From CAILZL01 sp963748005 (GTDB lineage Bacteria > Pseudomonadota > Gammaproteobacteria > Steroidobacterales > Steroidobacteraceae), in contig CAVVHH010000003.1 in the NCBI GenBank assembly GCA_963748005.1, forward strand, positions 1 to 64,000: a DNA stretch of 64,000 bases, given 5' to 3'. Below the pieces are notes generated by a model. That model saw only the letters and a program-made list of their open reading frames with translations, did no database searches and was not told the origin of the DNA. The position numbers were made by a program, and so were the translations under genes. Shown here piece after piece: positions 9,514 to 19,053 of the stretch (its first letter is position 1; every line of letters begins with the position of its first letter).

Positions 9514-12500
9514 ATGCCAAAACGTACCGACATCAACAGCATTCTGATTATCGGCGCCGGTCCCATCGTGATCGGTCAGGCCTGTGAGTTTGATTATTCC
9601 GGCGCGCAGGCCTGCAAGGCGCTGAAGGAAGAGGGTTACCGCGTCATTCTGGTGAACTCCAATCCCGCCACCATCATGACGGATCCGGAAATGGCCGATG
9701 CCGTGTATATCGAGCCGGTGCACTGGCGCACGGTGGAACGCATCATCGCCAAGGAAAAGCCGGATGCACTGTTGCCCACCATGGGTGGCCAGACCGCGCT
9801 GAACTGCGCGCTGGACCTGGTGCGTGAAGGCGTGCTGGAAAAATATGGCGTGGAATTGATTGCCGCCTCGCGCGAAGCCATCGACATGGCCGAAGACCGC
9901 GAGAAATTCCGCAATGCCATGCGCGAGATCGGTCTGGAATCGCCGCGTTCGCGCATCGCGCACACCATGGAAGAAGCACTCGCGGTGCAGGCCGAGATCG
10001 GCTATCCCACAGTGATTCGTCCGTCCTTCACCATGGGCGGTTCGGGCGGCGGCATTGCCTACAATCGTGAAGAATTCGTGGCCATTGTCGAGCGCGGCCT
10101 CGACGCCTCTCCCACCAGCGAAGTGCTGCTGGAAGAATCGGTGATCGGCTGGAAAGAATTCGAAATGGAAGTGGTGCGCGACAAGGCCGACAACTGCATC
10201 ATCGTCTGTTCGATTGAAAACTTCGATCCCATGGGTGTTCACACGGGTGATTCGATCACCGTTGCGCCGGCACAGACGCTGACCGATCGCGAATATCAGC
10301 GACTGCGTGATGCCTCCATCGCCGTGCTGCGCAAGATTGGCGTGGAGTGCGGTGGCTCGAATGTGCAGTTTGCCATCAGCCCGCACGATGGCCGCGTGTT
10401 GATCATTGAAATGAATCCGCGCGTGTCGCGTTCTTCGGCGCTGGCATCGAAAGCTACTGGTTTTCCGATTGCCAAGGTCGCGGCCAAGCTGGCGGTGGGT
10501 TACACGCTGGATGAATTGAAGAACGACATTACCGGTGGCGCGACTCCAGCCTCGTTCGAACCGACCATTGATTACGTGGTCACCAAAATTCCGCGGTTCA
10601 CATTTGAAAAGTTTCCCGGCGCCAACACGCGTCTGACTACGCAGATGAAGTCGGTGGGCGAAGTGATGGCCATGGGGCGCACCTTCCAGGAGTCGCTGCA
10701 AAAAGCATTGCGTGGTCTGGAAGTCGGCATTGATGGACTGAGCCCGATTCTGAAATTGCCGCTGTCCGACAGCGATGTGAATCTGCTGCGTGAAGAGCTG
10801 CGCATGCCCGGCGGTCAGCGCATTCGTTACGTGGGTGATGCGTTTCGTGCCGGCTGGACGCTGGATGAGGTTCACAAGCTGACCAACATCGATCCATGGT
10901 TCCTGATCCAGCTGGAAGACCTCATCAAGGAAGAAGCGCGCGTTGCCGAGGAAGGACTGGATGCGCTGGCAGTGGATCGCCTGCGCCAGCTCAAGCGCAA
11001 GGGCTTTGCCGACAGCCGTCTGGCCAAGCTGATCGTTACCGACGAAGCCTCGGTGCGTCGTCGCCGTCAGCGTCTGGGCGTGCGTCCGGTGTACAAGCGC
11101 GTCGATACCTGCGCGGCCGAATTTGCGACCTCAACTGCATATCTCTATTCGACCTACGAAGAAGAATGCGAAGCCAATCCGACCGATCGCAAGAAGATCA
11201 TGATTCTGGGCGGCGGTCCGAATCGCATCGGTCAGGGCATCGAGTTCGATTATTGCTGCGTGCATGCCGCGTTTGCGCTGCGCGACGCCGGCTTCGAGAC
11301 CATCATGGTCAATTGCAATCCGGAAACGGTTTCGACTGATTACGACACCTCGGATCGCCTGTACTTCGAACCGCTGACCTTCGAAGACGTCATGGAGATC
11401 ATCGACAAGGAAAAGCCGGTAGGTGTGATCGTGCAGTATGGCGGTCAGACACCATTGAAACTGTGCCGTGCGCTGGAAGCAGCCGGTGCACCAATCATTG
11501 GTACATCGCCGGATGCGATTGACGTTGCTGAAGACCGTGAACGCTTCCAGCAACTGGTCACGCAACTCGCATTGAAGCAACCACCGAATCGCACCGCGCG
11601 TACCGAAGACGCTGCCGTGCAGGCCGCGCGGGAAATTGGTTTCCCGCTGGTGGTGCGTCCCTCCTATGTGCTGGGTGGTCGTGCCATGGAAGTGGTGTTC
11701 ACTGAAGACGATCTGCGCGTATATATGACCGAAGCCGTGACCGTATCGAATGACAGTCCTGTGTTGCTGGATCGCTTCCTCGATGTGGCGATTGAAGTTG
11801 ACGTTGACGCCATCTGCGACGGCGACGATGTCTACATCGGCGGCATCATGGAGCATATTGAACAGGCCGGGGTTCACTCGGGTGACTCCAGTTGTTCGCT
11901 GCCACCCAACAGCCTGAGCGCGGAACTGCAGGCCGAACTGAAGGTGCAGACGCGCAAGCTGGCGCTGGGTTTGAAAGTGAATGGACTGATGAACATCCAG
12001 TTCGCGATTCAGAACGGCATCATCTATGTGCTGGAAGTGAACCCGCGCGCCTCGCGTACCGTACCGTTCGTATCGAAAGCCACCGGCGTGCCGCTGGCCA
12101 AGCTGGCGGCGCGGGTCATGACCGGTGAGAAGCTCAAGGATCTGGGCCTGCTCAAGGAACGCGTGCTGAATTTCTTCGCGGTGAAAGAAGCCGTGTTCCC
12201 GTTCGCCAAGTTCCCGGAGGCCGATCCGATTCTGGGTCCGGAAATGAAATCCACCGGTGAAGTTATGGGCACTGGCCGCAGTTTCGGCGAGGCTTACGCC
12301 AAGGCGCAGCTGGCTTCCAGCGTGATCATTCCCACGCGCGGCGTGTGTCTGATCAGTGTGCGCGAACGCGACAAGGAGCTGGCGGTGGTGCTGGCCGGCA
12401 AGCTGCTGGAGCGCGGTTTCGAAATCGTCGCCACTGCGGGCACTGCCAAGGCAATTGCCGCCGCTGGACATGTCGTGCGTACCGTGAACAAGGTGCGCGA

Positions 12501-12753
12501 AGGCCGGCCGCATATCGTCGACATGATCAAGAACGATGAAATCGCATTGATCGTCAATACCACCGAGGGCAAGCAGGCCACGCTGGAATCACGCTCGATT
12601 CGCCGCGAAGCCGTGCATCGCAAGGTGACTTACTACACCACCATCAACGCCGCGCTGGCGACCTGCGAAGCGCTGGACTATCTGGATTCAGGCGAAGTCA
12701 ATCTGTTGCAGGCATTACACCAAGAAGTTGGGCACAAAGAGGTAGGGACATGA
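9514..12753 (+). CDS. carB: Carbamoyl-phosphate synthase large subunit
   Basis: A 1079-residue synthetase with two homologous halves, each carrying an ATP-grasp domain (first half from MPKRTDINSILIIGAGPIVIGQACEF; second from KKIMILGGGPNRIGQGIEFDYC near residue 560). The C-terminal MGS-like allosteric domain (about 940-1079) normally binds UMP and ornithine/IMP. Together with CarA it makes carbamoyl phosphate from bicarbonate, ammonia and two ATP. Full length. Its stop overlaps the greA start (ATGA), indicating translational coupling. Confidence 0.99.
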   Translation: MPKRTDINSILIIGAGPIVIGQACEFDYSGAQACKALKEEGYRVILVNSNPATIMTDPEMADAVYIEPVHWRTVERIIAKEKPDALLPTMGGQTALNCALDLVREGVLEKYGVELIAASREAIDMAEDREKFRNAMREIGLESPRSRIAHTMEEALAVQAEIGYPTVIRPSFTMGGSGGGIAYNREEFVAIVERGLDASPTSEVLLEESVIGWKEFEMEVVRDKADNCIIVCSIENFDPMGVHTGDSITVAPAQTLTDREYQRLRDASIAVLRKIGVECGGSNVQFAISPHDGRVLIIEMNPRVSRSSALASKATGFPIAKVAAKLAVGYTLDELKNDITGGATPASFEPTIDYVVTKIPRFTFEKFPGANTRLTTQMKSVGEVMAMGRTFQESLQKALRGLEVGIDGLSPILKLPLSDSDVNLLREELRMPGGQRIRYVGDAFRAGWTLDEVHKLTNIDPWFLIQLEDLIKEEARVAEEGLDALAVDRLRQLKRKGFADSRLAKLIVTDEASVRRRRQRLGVRPVYKRVDTCAAEFATSTAYLYSTYEEECEANPTDRKKIMILGGGPNRIGQGIEFDYCCVHAAFALRDAGFETIMVNCNPETVSTDYDTSDRLYFEPLTFEDVMEIIDKEKPVGVIVQYGGQTPLKLCRALEAAGAPIIGTSPDAIDVAEDRERFQQLVTQLALKQPPNRTARTEDAAVQAAREIGFPLVVRPSYVLGGRAMEVVFTEDDLRVYMTEAVTVSNDSPVLLDRFLDVAIEVDVDAICDGDDVYIGGIMEHIEQAGVHSGDSSCSLPPNSLSAELQAELKVQTRKLALGLKVNGLMNIQFAIQNGIIYVLEVNPRASRTVPFVSKATGVPLAKLAARVMTGEKLKDLGLLKERVLNFFAVKEAVFPFAKFPEADPILGPEMKSTGEVMGTGRSFGEAYAKAQLASSVIIPTRGVCLISVRERDKELAVVLAGKLLERGFEIVATAGTAKAIAAAGHVVRTVNKVREGRPHIVDMIKNDEIALIVNTTEGKQATLESRSIRREAVHRKVTYYTTINAALATCEALDYLDSGEVNLLQALHQEVGHKEVGT

Positions 12754-13226
12754 AGCGTGCGCCGTTGACCAAGCGTGGTGAAGAAAAGCTCCGTGCCGAG
12801 CTCAAGCGTCTGAAGACCGAAGATCGTCCGCGCGTGATTCAGGCCATTGCCGAAGCCCGCAGTCACGGCGATCTCAGCGAGAACGCCGAGTATGCAGCAG
12901 CGCGCGAACAGCAGAGCTTCATTGAAGGCCGCATCAAGGAACTGGAATCGCTGCTGTCCAATTCCGAGATCATCGACGTGTCCACCATCGCAGCTACCGA
13001 TCGTGTGGTGTTCGGCGCGACGGTGGAGCTGGAGCCGGAAGAGGGCGGCAAGAAAGTGGTTTATCAGATCGTTGGTGATGCCGAAGCCGACATCAAGGCC
13101 GGCCTGATTTCAGTGTCGTCGCCCATAGCCCGCGCGCTGGTGGGCAAAAGTGTGGGCGATGAAGTTGAAGTGATGGCGCCGAATGGTGCGCGTGGCTACG
13201 AAATTGTCGCCGTCAAATACGTCTAG
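12750..13226 (+). CDS. greA: Transcription elongation factor GreA
   Basis: A 158-residue GreA, which rescues backtracked RNA polymerase by stimulating transcript cleavage. The N-terminal antiparallel coiled coil carries the acidic tip (HGDLSENAEYAAAREQQ, residues about 36-52), and the C-terminal FKBP-like domain ends RGYEIVAVKYV. Start ATG 12750 overlaps the carB stop by 4 bp. The carAB-greA order is conserved in many gammaproteobacteria. Confidence 0.98.
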   Translation: MKRAPLTKRGEEKLRAELKRLKTEDRPRVIQAIAEARSHGDLSENAEYAAAREQQSFIEGRIKELESLLSNSEIIDVSTIAATDRVVFGATVELEPEEGGKKVVYQIVGDAEADIKAGLISVSSPIARALVGKSVGDEVEVMAPNGARGYEIVAVKYV

Positions 13227-13623
13227 AGGGGAACGGCTTGCGGCACTGGTGCTGAGCGCCTGGGCGGGTGGACTGTGGACGGTATGTGGAGTGGTGGTGC
13301 CGGGATTGTTCTGGCTGTTACCCGATGTCAGGCAGGCCGGCAATGTGGCGGGGCAGTTCTTTTATGCCGAAGTTGCCCTGGGCACGCTGTTCGGTGTGAT
13401 GTACTGGTTGTTGCGCCGTAACCGTCTGGGTCAGATTGAACGACGTCTGCTGATGGCTGCCATCGGCGCACCGCTGGTGTTTTTTGTTGTGCTCAGGCCA
13501 CTGATGAATGCCGCGCGCGCCGCCGGTGACATGGCGCGCTTCGGGCAGCTGCACGGTGTTGCCAGCCTGCTGTTTCTGGTCGCCTGTGTGACCGTCGGGT
13601 TGCTGGTGTGGCGGAGAAACTGA
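13183..13623 (+). CDS. DUF4149-type integral membrane protein
   Basis: A hydrophobic protein with four predicted membrane segments (LVLSAWAGGLWTVCGVVVPGLFWLL; FYAEVALGTLFGVMYWLL; LLMAAIGAPLVFFVVL; VASLLFLVACVTVGLLVW). The layout and the greA-DUF4149-yhbY-rlmE neighbourhood fit the DUF4149 family of unknown function. The ATG at 13183 overlaps greA by 44 bp; an alternative GTG at 13249 would start just before the first membrane segment. It is convergent with yhbY at a 10-bp gap. Confidence 0.65.
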   Translation: MVRVATKLSPSNTSRGERLAALVLSAWAGGLWTVCGVVVPGLFWLLPDVRQAGNVAGQFFYAEVALGTLFGVMYWLLRRNRLGQIERRLLMAAIGAPLVFFVVLRPLMNAARAAGDMARFGQLHGVASLLFLVACVTVGLLVWRRN

Positions 13624-13633
13624 TTTGTTGCGG

Positions 13634-13945
13634 TCAGGCGTCCGGCAGAATGATGCTGGATTTGTCCTGGCGGGCCCGATAGAAAACGCCGACATTGCCG
13701 ATGCGTTGTACCAGTTCGCTGCGGGTGCCCTGGATCAAGGCGTCGAAGACTTCGTCACGGACCTCCCGATCGCCCAGCCGGGCCCGCACTTTGACCAGTT
13801 CATGGGCATCCAGCGCGCCGTCCAGTTCCTTGGTGATGGCGTCAAGTTTGCCGGGTTCACCCAGTGCGTTGCCGACCATGACCAGCGGATGCAGGGGATG
13901 GGCGAGGCGACGCAGGTGCTTTTTCTGGTTTTCAGTGAGTGACAT
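13634..13945 (-). CDS. yhbY: Ribosome assembly RNA-binding protein YhbY
   Basis: A 103-residue single CRM (CRS1-YhbY) domain protein associated with pre-50S ribosomal subunits. Recognisable stretches are LTENQKKHLRRLAHPLHPLVMVGNALG and the GxxG-like RNA loop region near GTRSELVQRIGNVGVFYR. Divergent from rlmE, itself a 23S rRNA methyltransferase, as in E. coli. Confidence 0.95.
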   Translation of the reverse strand: MSLTENQKKHLRRLAHPLHPLVMVGNALGEPGKLDAITKELDGALDAHELVKVRARLGDREVRDEVFDALIQGTRSELVQRIGNVGVFYRARQDKSSIILPDA

Positions 13946-13957
13946 ATCTGTACCGTT

Positions 13958-13980
13958 AGGGGCGGCTGGTGAGCCGCCCG
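13958..13980. repeat. Palindromic repeat in the yhbY-rlmE divergent region
   Basis: GGGCGGCT (13960-13967) pairs with AGCCGCCC (13972-13979) around a 4-nt loop, with leading TAG at 13957-13959. Member of the dispersed TAGGGGCGG family. Confidence 0.7.
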
Positions 13981-14026
13981 CCTGAAGAAGGCGCGAAGTT
14001 TAACCATTAATTTAGTCATGTAGGCC

Positions 14027-14653
14027 ATGCCCAAACGTACCAAATCCAGCGCCCGCTGGCTGGAAGAACACGAAAGTGACCCGTTTGTAAAAGCGGCCCG
14101 GTCGGCTGGCTATCGCTCGCGTGCCGTTTACAAGCTGGAAGAAATCCAGAAAACCGATCGCCTGCTGAGGCCGGGCATGAGCGTGGTCGACCTGGGTGCG
14201 GCACCAGGGGGGTGGAGCCAGTATTGCGCGCGGTTGTTGCAGGGTAAGGGCCGAATTGTGGCATTGGACATTCTGCCTATGGATGCCATAGCCAATGTCG
14301 AATTCATTCAGGGTGACTTCGGCAGCGATACTGTGTTCGAGGAGCTGATGGCGCATCTGGGCACCGACAAGGTTGACCTTGTGTTGTCTGACATTGCCCC
14401 AAATATGTCGGGTATGTCGGACGTCGACCACTTGAGAGCGATGCATCTGGTGGAGCTGACACTGGATTTTGCCGAACGCAGTTTGAAACCCGGCGGCGAT
14501 TATCTGGTCAAGGTGTTTCAGGGGCGGGATTTCCAGCCGTTCATGCAGCGGCTGAGAGGTTTGTTTGAAACTGTGAAGACGCGCAAGCCCAAGGCGTCGC
14601 GGGCCCGCAGCCCGGAGCTTTATGTGTTGGCGCGTGGGTTTCGGATGGTGTAG
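14027..14653 (+). CDS. rlmE: 23S rRNA (uridine-2'-O)-methyltransferase RlmE
   Basis: A 208-residue FtsJ-family SAM methyltransferase that modifies U2552 in the 23S A loop. Motif I VVDLGAAPGGWSQY (near residue 55), the DIAPNMSG loop carrying the catalytic Asp (near 125), and LVKVFQGRDF carrying the catalytic Lys are all present. It lies upstream of ftsH, as in E. coli (ftsJ-ftsH). Confidence 0.98.
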   Translation: MPKRTKSSARWLEEHESDPFVKAARSAGYRSRAVYKLEEIQKTDRLLRPGMSVVDLGAAPGGWSQYCARLLQGKGRIVALDILPMDAIANVEFIQGDFGSDTVFEELMAHLGTDKVDLVLSDIAPNMSGMSDVDHLRAMHLVELTLDFAERSLKPGGDYLVKVFQGRDFQPFMQRLRGLFETVKTRKPKASRARSPELYVLARGFRMV

Positions 14654-14729
14654 TGTCGGAAGCGATTTTTGTTGCAAATGCCGTCATGGAATTGGCCGAT
14701 CAGGCCGGTTTGATGGCTGGGAGCTTTTC

Positions 14730-16640
14730 TTGAACGATTTAGCCAAGAACGTGATTCTCTGGGTGGTCATTGCCGTAATCCTGGCGGCGGTGTTCAGCAA
14801 TTTCAGCGGTCGCGCCAACGCTCCACAGGAAATCCCCTATTCAACCTTCCTTGAGCAGGTGAAAAACGGCGCCGTGTCCCAGGTTACCTTCCAGGGCGAC
14901 ATGATTTCCGGCACGCGCAGCAATGGCGAAAAATTCCTCAGTTACAGTCCGGAAACCGACAACTCGGCGTTGATTGGTACGCTGTCCTCGCACAACGTGA
15001 CCTTCAGTGCTGCGGCACCGGAGCGTCAATCGTTCCTGATGCAGCTGTTCGTTTCGTCCTTCCCCATTTTGCTGTTGATTGGTGTGTGGGTGTACTTCAT
15101 GCGCCAGATGCAGGGCGGCGCGGGCGGTCGCGGCGCCATGTCCTTCGGCAAGTCGCGCGCGCGCATGCTCAGTGAAGACCAGGTACAGGTGACCTTCGCC
15201 GATGTGGCGGGCGTCGACGAAGCCAAGGAAGAAGTGGTCGAGATCGTCGAATTCCTGAAGGATCCGGGCAAATTCCAGCGTCTGGGCGGCAAGATTCCGC
15301 GCGGTGTGCTGATGGTGGGTTCGCCCGGTACCGGCAAGACCCTGCTGGCGCGCGCCATTGCCGGCGAAGCCAAGGTGCCGTTTTTCACCATCTCCGGTTC
15401 CGATTTCGTGGAAATGTTCGTCGGCGTCGGCGCCTCACGTGTGCGCGACATGTTCGAACAGGCCAAGAAGCATGCCCCCTGCATCATCTTCATTGATGAA
15501 ATCGACGCAGTGGGTCGTCATCGCGGCGCGGGGCTGGGCGGCGGACACGACGAACGCGAACAGACCCTGAACCAGTTGCTGGTGGAAATGGACGGTTTCG
15601 AAGGCACCGAAGGTGTCATCGTCATCGCCGCCACCAACCGTCCTGACGTGCTGGATCCGGCCTTGCTGCGTCCAGGTCGTTTCGACCGTCAGGTGGTGGT
15701 GCCGCTGCCCGATGTGCGGGGCCGCGAACAGATTCTCAAAGTGCACATGCGCAAATTGCCCTTGGCCGAGGACGTCAAGCCGCAGTTGATCGCGCGTGGT
15801 ACGCCGGGCTTTTCAGGTGCCGACTTGGCCAATCTGGTGAATGAGGCAGCCTTGTTTGCTGCCCGCCAGAATCGCCGCACGGTGACCATGGAGGAGTTCG
15901 AGAAGGCCAAGGACAAACTCATCATGGGTACCGAGCGCAAGTCCATGGTGATGGATGACAACGAAAAGAAACTTACCGCTTATCACGAAGCCGGACACGC
16001 CATCGTGGGTTTGACCGTGGCCGAGCATGATCCGGTCTACAAGGTATCGATCATTCCGCGCGGCCGGGCATTGGGCGTCACCATGTTCCTGCCGGAAGCC
16101 GATCGTTACAGCACCAGCAAGCGTCGTCTGGAAAGTCGCATTGCCACGCTGTTCGGCGGCCGTATTGCCGAAGAAATGATATTCGGGTCCGAAGCCGTAA
16201 CAACGGGTGCGTCCAACGACATCGAACGTGCAACTGAAATCGCCCGCAACATGGTTACCAAGTGGGGCCTGTCGGACAAGCTGGGTCCGCTGTCCTATGC
16301 CGAGGAAGAGGGCGAGGTGTTCCTCGGCCGGCAGATGACGCAGCACAAACAGGTGTCTGATGTCACCGCCAATGCCATTGATGCGGAAGTGCGTCGCCTG
16401 ATTGACTCCAACTATGCAAATGCGAAGCAGATTCTCGAGGCGAATCTCGACAAGCTGCACAAGATGGCACAGGCGTTGATCAAGTTTGAAACCATTGACG
16501 ACAGCCAGATCAAGGACATCATGGATGGCCGCGATCCGCGTCCGCCCCAGGATTGGGATGACACGCCGTCAACCACAGGTTCGACGCGCGAACGCGAAGC
16601 GACTGATGGCACCATCGGCAAGCCAGCCAGCCAGCATTGA
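14730..16640 (+). CDS. ftsH: ATP-dependent zinc metalloprotease FtsH
   Basis: A 636-residue membrane-anchored AAA+ protease. Two transmembrane segments flank a periplasmic loop (NVILWVVIAVILAAVF near residue 5; SFPILLLIGVWVYFM near 105). The Walker A GSPGTGKT is at residues 197-204, and the zinc site HEAGH at 419-423. It degrades sigma32, LpxC and misassembled membrane proteins. The TTG at 14730 is chosen as start: GGGAG lies 6 bp upstream and it yields the canonical NDLAKNVILW N-terminus, whereas an upstream in-frame ATG would overlap rlmE. Confidence 0.97.
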   Translation: MNDLAKNVILWVVIAVILAAVFSNFSGRANAPQEIPYSTFLEQVKNGAVSQVTFQGDMISGTRSNGEKFLSYSPETDNSALIGTLSSHNVTFSAAAPERQSFLMQLFVSSFPILLLIGVWVYFMRQMQGGAGGRGAMSFGKSRARMLSEDQVQVTFADVAGVDEAKEEVVEIVEFLKDPGKFQRLGGKIPRGVLMVGSPGTGKTLLARAIAGEAKVPFFTISGSDFVEMFVGVGASRVRDMFEQAKKHAPCIIFIDEIDAVGRHRGAGLGGGHDEREQTLNQLLVEMDGFEGTEGVIVIAATNRPDVLDPALLRPGRFDRQVVVPLPDVRGREQILKVHMRKLPLAEDVKPQLIARGTPGFSGADLANLVNEAALFAARQNRRTVTMEEFEKAKDKLIMGTERKSMVMDDNEKKLTAYHEAGHAIVGLTVAEHDPVYKVSIIPRGRALGVTMFLPEADRYSTSKRRLESRIATLFGGRIAEEMIFGSEAVTTGASNDIERATEIARNMVTKWGLSDKLGPLSYAEEEGEVFLGRQMTQHKQVSDVTANAIDAEVRRLIDSNYANAKQILEANLDKLHKMAQALIKFETIDDSQIKDIMDGRDPRPPQDWDDTPSTTGSTREREATDGTIGKPASQH

Positions 16641-16645
16641 GGATT

Positions 16646-16673
16646 GGCCGTGGGCCGTGGGCCGTGGGCTGTA
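16646..16673 (+). repeat. Tandem heptamer GGCCGTG
   Basis: Three exact copies of GGCCGTG (16646-16666) followed by a diverged GGCTGTA lie between ftsH and folP. A weak complementary GC-rich stretch (CAGCCCACAGCC) follows about 40 bp later. A replication-slippage product is likely. Confidence 0.6.
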
Positions 16674-16742
16674 GGTTCGGAAGCGAAGGCGCATCTCCGA
16701 CCCGCAGCCCACAGCCTGCAGTCCCCAGCACACTAGCCGCTC

Positions 16743-17588
16743 ATGCTCCTTCACTGCGGCTCACGCATTCTCGATCTCACCACGCCCGTGGTCATGGGTG
16801 TTCTCAATGTCACGCCCGATTCGTTCTCCGATGGCGGCAATTTTCTGGACAAGCACCGCGCCGTTGATCGCGCCGCGACCATGATTGCTGAAGGCGCTGC
16901 GATCATTGATGTGGGCGGTGAATCTACGCGTCCTGGAGCAGCGGCGGTCAGTGCCGACGAAGAGCTACAGCGCGTTGTGCCGGTCATCGAAGCTGTTTGT
17001 GCACGGCACGATGTGCTGGTGTCCGTGGATACCAGCAAGCCCGAAGTCATGCGCGCCGCAGTGGCAGCGGGGGCGCAGATGATCAACGATATTCGCGGCT
17101 TGACCGGGCCGGGTGCACTTGAAGCAGTGGCTGCGACTGGTTCTGCAGTGTGTGTGATGCACATGCAGGGACAGCCGGCTACCATGCAGCATGCGCCACG
17201 TTACAGTGATGTGCTGGCCGAGGTTGGCGCATTTCTGGCCGAACGCATTGATGCCTGTACTCGGGCAGGTATCGGGCGTGATCGTCTGGTGATTGATCCG
17301 GGCATTGGTTTCGGCAAGTCGCTGGAACACAATCTGGCCTTGCTGGCGCAACTGCCGCAGTTGCGGGGTTTGAACACGCCGCTGCTTATTGGCGTATCGC
17401 GCAAGACTTTGATTGGTGCGGTACTGGGCAAGCCAGTCGGACAGCGGTTGTACGGCGGTCTGGCTCTGGCGACTGCATCGGTGCTTGCTGGCGCGCACAT
17501 CATTCGCACGCACGATGTGGGGCCAACCTGTGATGCGGTTCGTATGGCATCCGCCTTGCGACAGGCAGGCTATTCGAACAGCCAATGA
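16743..17588 (+). CDS. folP: Dihydropteroate synthase
   Basis: A 281-residue enzyme that condenses 4-aminobenzoate with the pterin diphosphate in folate synthesis, the target of sulfonamides. Both signatures are present: MGVLNVTPDSFSDGG (near residue 19) and GGESTRPGA (near 58), with DTSKPEVM on the next strand and a C-terminal IRTHDV pterin-phosphate loop. It is downstream of ftsH and upstream of glmM, as in E. coli. Confidence 0.98.
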   Translation: MLLHCGSRILDLTTPVVMGVLNVTPDSFSDGGNFLDKHRAVDRAATMIAEGAAIIDVGGESTRPGAAAVSADEELQRVVPVIEAVCARHDVLVSVDTSKPEVMRAAVAAGAQMINDIRGLTGPGALEAVAATGSAVCVMHMQGQPATMQHAPRYSDVLAEVGAFLAERIDACTRAGIGRDRLVIDPGIGFGKSLEHNLALLAQLPQLRGLNTPLLIGVSRKTLIGAVLGKPVGQRLYGGLALATASVLAGAHIIRTHDVGPTCDAVRMASALRQAGYSNSQ

Positions 17589-17619
17589 TGTGATTCAACT
17601 GCAAGTGTGGGAGCAAGCG

Positions 17620-18951
17620 GTGTCGAGAAAATACTTCGGTACGGATGGGGTGCGCGGCCGGGTGGGGCGGGCACCGATGACGGTGGACTTTGCATTGCAG
17701 CTCGCCAGCGCGGCAGCGCGGGTACTGGCACCCAATGGTGGCACGGTGCTGGTTGGCAAGGACACGCGCGTGTCCGGCTACATGTTTGAATCCGCACTGG
17801 AAGCGGGCTTTGTCGCGGCGGGCGTCAATGTCATGCTGATTGGTCCGTTGCCCACGCCGGGCATTGCCTATATGACCAAGCGTTTTGAGTGCAGTTTCGG
17901 CGTGGTGATCAGCGCCTCGCACAACTCCTTCGAGGATAACGGCATCAAGTTTTTTGATGCGCAGGGTGGCAAGCTGAACGACGAAATCGAAGCGCAGATT
18001 GAGGCGCTGCTGGACTCGCCACCCATCACGCGCGAATCCCATCAGCTTGGGTTTGCCCGACGCGTCGACAAATCGCGCACGCACTACCAGGATTTTTGCG
18101 CCGGCAGTATCCCCAAGGGTGTAAACCTGTCGGGCGTCAAGGTGGTGATCGATTGCGCTCATGGCGCCGGTTATAAAGTAGGGCCACGAATTCTTGCTGA
18201 CTTGGGTGCTGAAATCATTCCACTCGGCTGTTCGCCCAATGGCCGCAATATCAACCTGCATTGCGGATCCACTTCACCTGAGCTGCTGCAACATACGGTG
18301 CCCGGCGTACGCGCTCATGTAGGGGTGGCACTGGATGGCGACGGTGATCGCCTGGTGATGGTCGATCATCTTGGACGTGTCGTCGATGGTGACCAGTTGT
18401 TGTACGTGCTGGCGACCGCCCGCCACGCAGCGGGCCAGCTGCCGGGTCCGGTGGTGGGTACGGTCATGAGCAATCTGGGCCTCGAGCATGCCTTGCAGAA
18501 ACAGGGAATCGAGTTCCGTCGCGCCAAGGTCGGCGACCGTTATGTGCTGGAAATGTTGCGTGAAACCGGCGGTGTGCTGGGGGGCGAAACTTCCGGACAT
18601 CTGCTGTGCCTGGATCGCACCACGACGGGCGACGCCATGATCAGCGCCTTGCAGGTTCTGGCAGTCATGCAGCAGACGGGTAAGAGCCTCGCTGAGCTGG
18701 TTGCACCCATGCCCAAGTACCCGCAGATCATGGAAAACGTACGGGTAGCACATAAGATTGATACGGACCGTTCTGAGCCGATCCAGGCAGCGGTGCGTAA
18801 AGCCGAGGTGCAGCTGGCCGGTTCGGGTAGGGTTGTATTGCGTCCCTCCGGTACAGAGCCGGTGATTCGTGTGATGGTTGAAGGGCGCGACGAAAAGCTG
18901 GTTCGGCAGCTGGTCAAGGATCTGGTGCAGGTGGTGGCCGCCGCCGCCTGA
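17620..18951 (+). CDS. glmM: Phosphoglucosamine mutase
   Basis: A 443-residue alpha-D-phosphohexomutase converting glucosamine-6-phosphate to glucosamine-1-phosphate for UDP-GlcNAc. The phosphorylated catalytic serine is Ser100 in ISASHNSFEDNG. The metal loop DGDGDR lies near 241, the sugar loop GGETSGH near 320, and the phosphate loop RPSGTEPVIRVM near 405. The GTG at 17620 (VSRKYFGTDGVRG) is preferred because GGGAG lies about 8 bp upstream and homologues start here; upstream in-frame codons overlap folP. Confidence 0.97.
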   Translation: MSRKYFGTDGVRGRVGRAPMTVDFALQLASAAARVLAPNGGTVLVGKDTRVSGYMFESALEAGFVAAGVNVMLIGPLPTPGIAYMTKRFECSFGVVISASHNSFEDNGIKFFDAQGGKLNDEIEAQIEALLDSPPITRESHQLGFARRVDKSRTHYQDFCAGSIPKGVNLSGVKVVIDCAHGAGYKVGPRILADLGAEIIPLGCSPNGRNINLHCGSTSPELLQHTVPGVRAHVGVALDGDGDRLVMVDHLGRVVDGDQLLYVLATARHAAGQLPGPVVGTVMSNLGLEHALQKQGIEFRRAKVGDRYVLEMLRETGGVLGGETSGHLLCLDRTTTGDAMISALQVLAVMQQTGKSLAELVAPMPKYPQIMENVRVAHKIDTDRSEPIQAAVRKAEVQLAGSGRVVLRPSGTEPVIRVMVEGRDEKLVRQLVKDLVQVVAAAA

Positions 18952-19053
18952 TCGATACTCCGGCAAATGCGCGCTTTGGTTTGATTTTGCAGGGCTGCGC
19001 CAGTAAGCTTCCGCGCCTTTCGCAGGCTTGGTAGTCGGAATTTCAAGGCTGGC

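Noticed and set aside
8467..10875. An 802-codon open frame antisense to carA and carB
   Set aside because: It mirrors the codon structure of strongly conserved genes on the other strand; its translation is His/Arg-rich with no family. A shadow frame typical of high-GC coding DNA.
16646..16673. GGCCGTG tandem considered as a regulatory array
   Set aside because: Only three perfect copies and no associated promoter; slippage is the simpler explanation, so it is listed only as a repeat.
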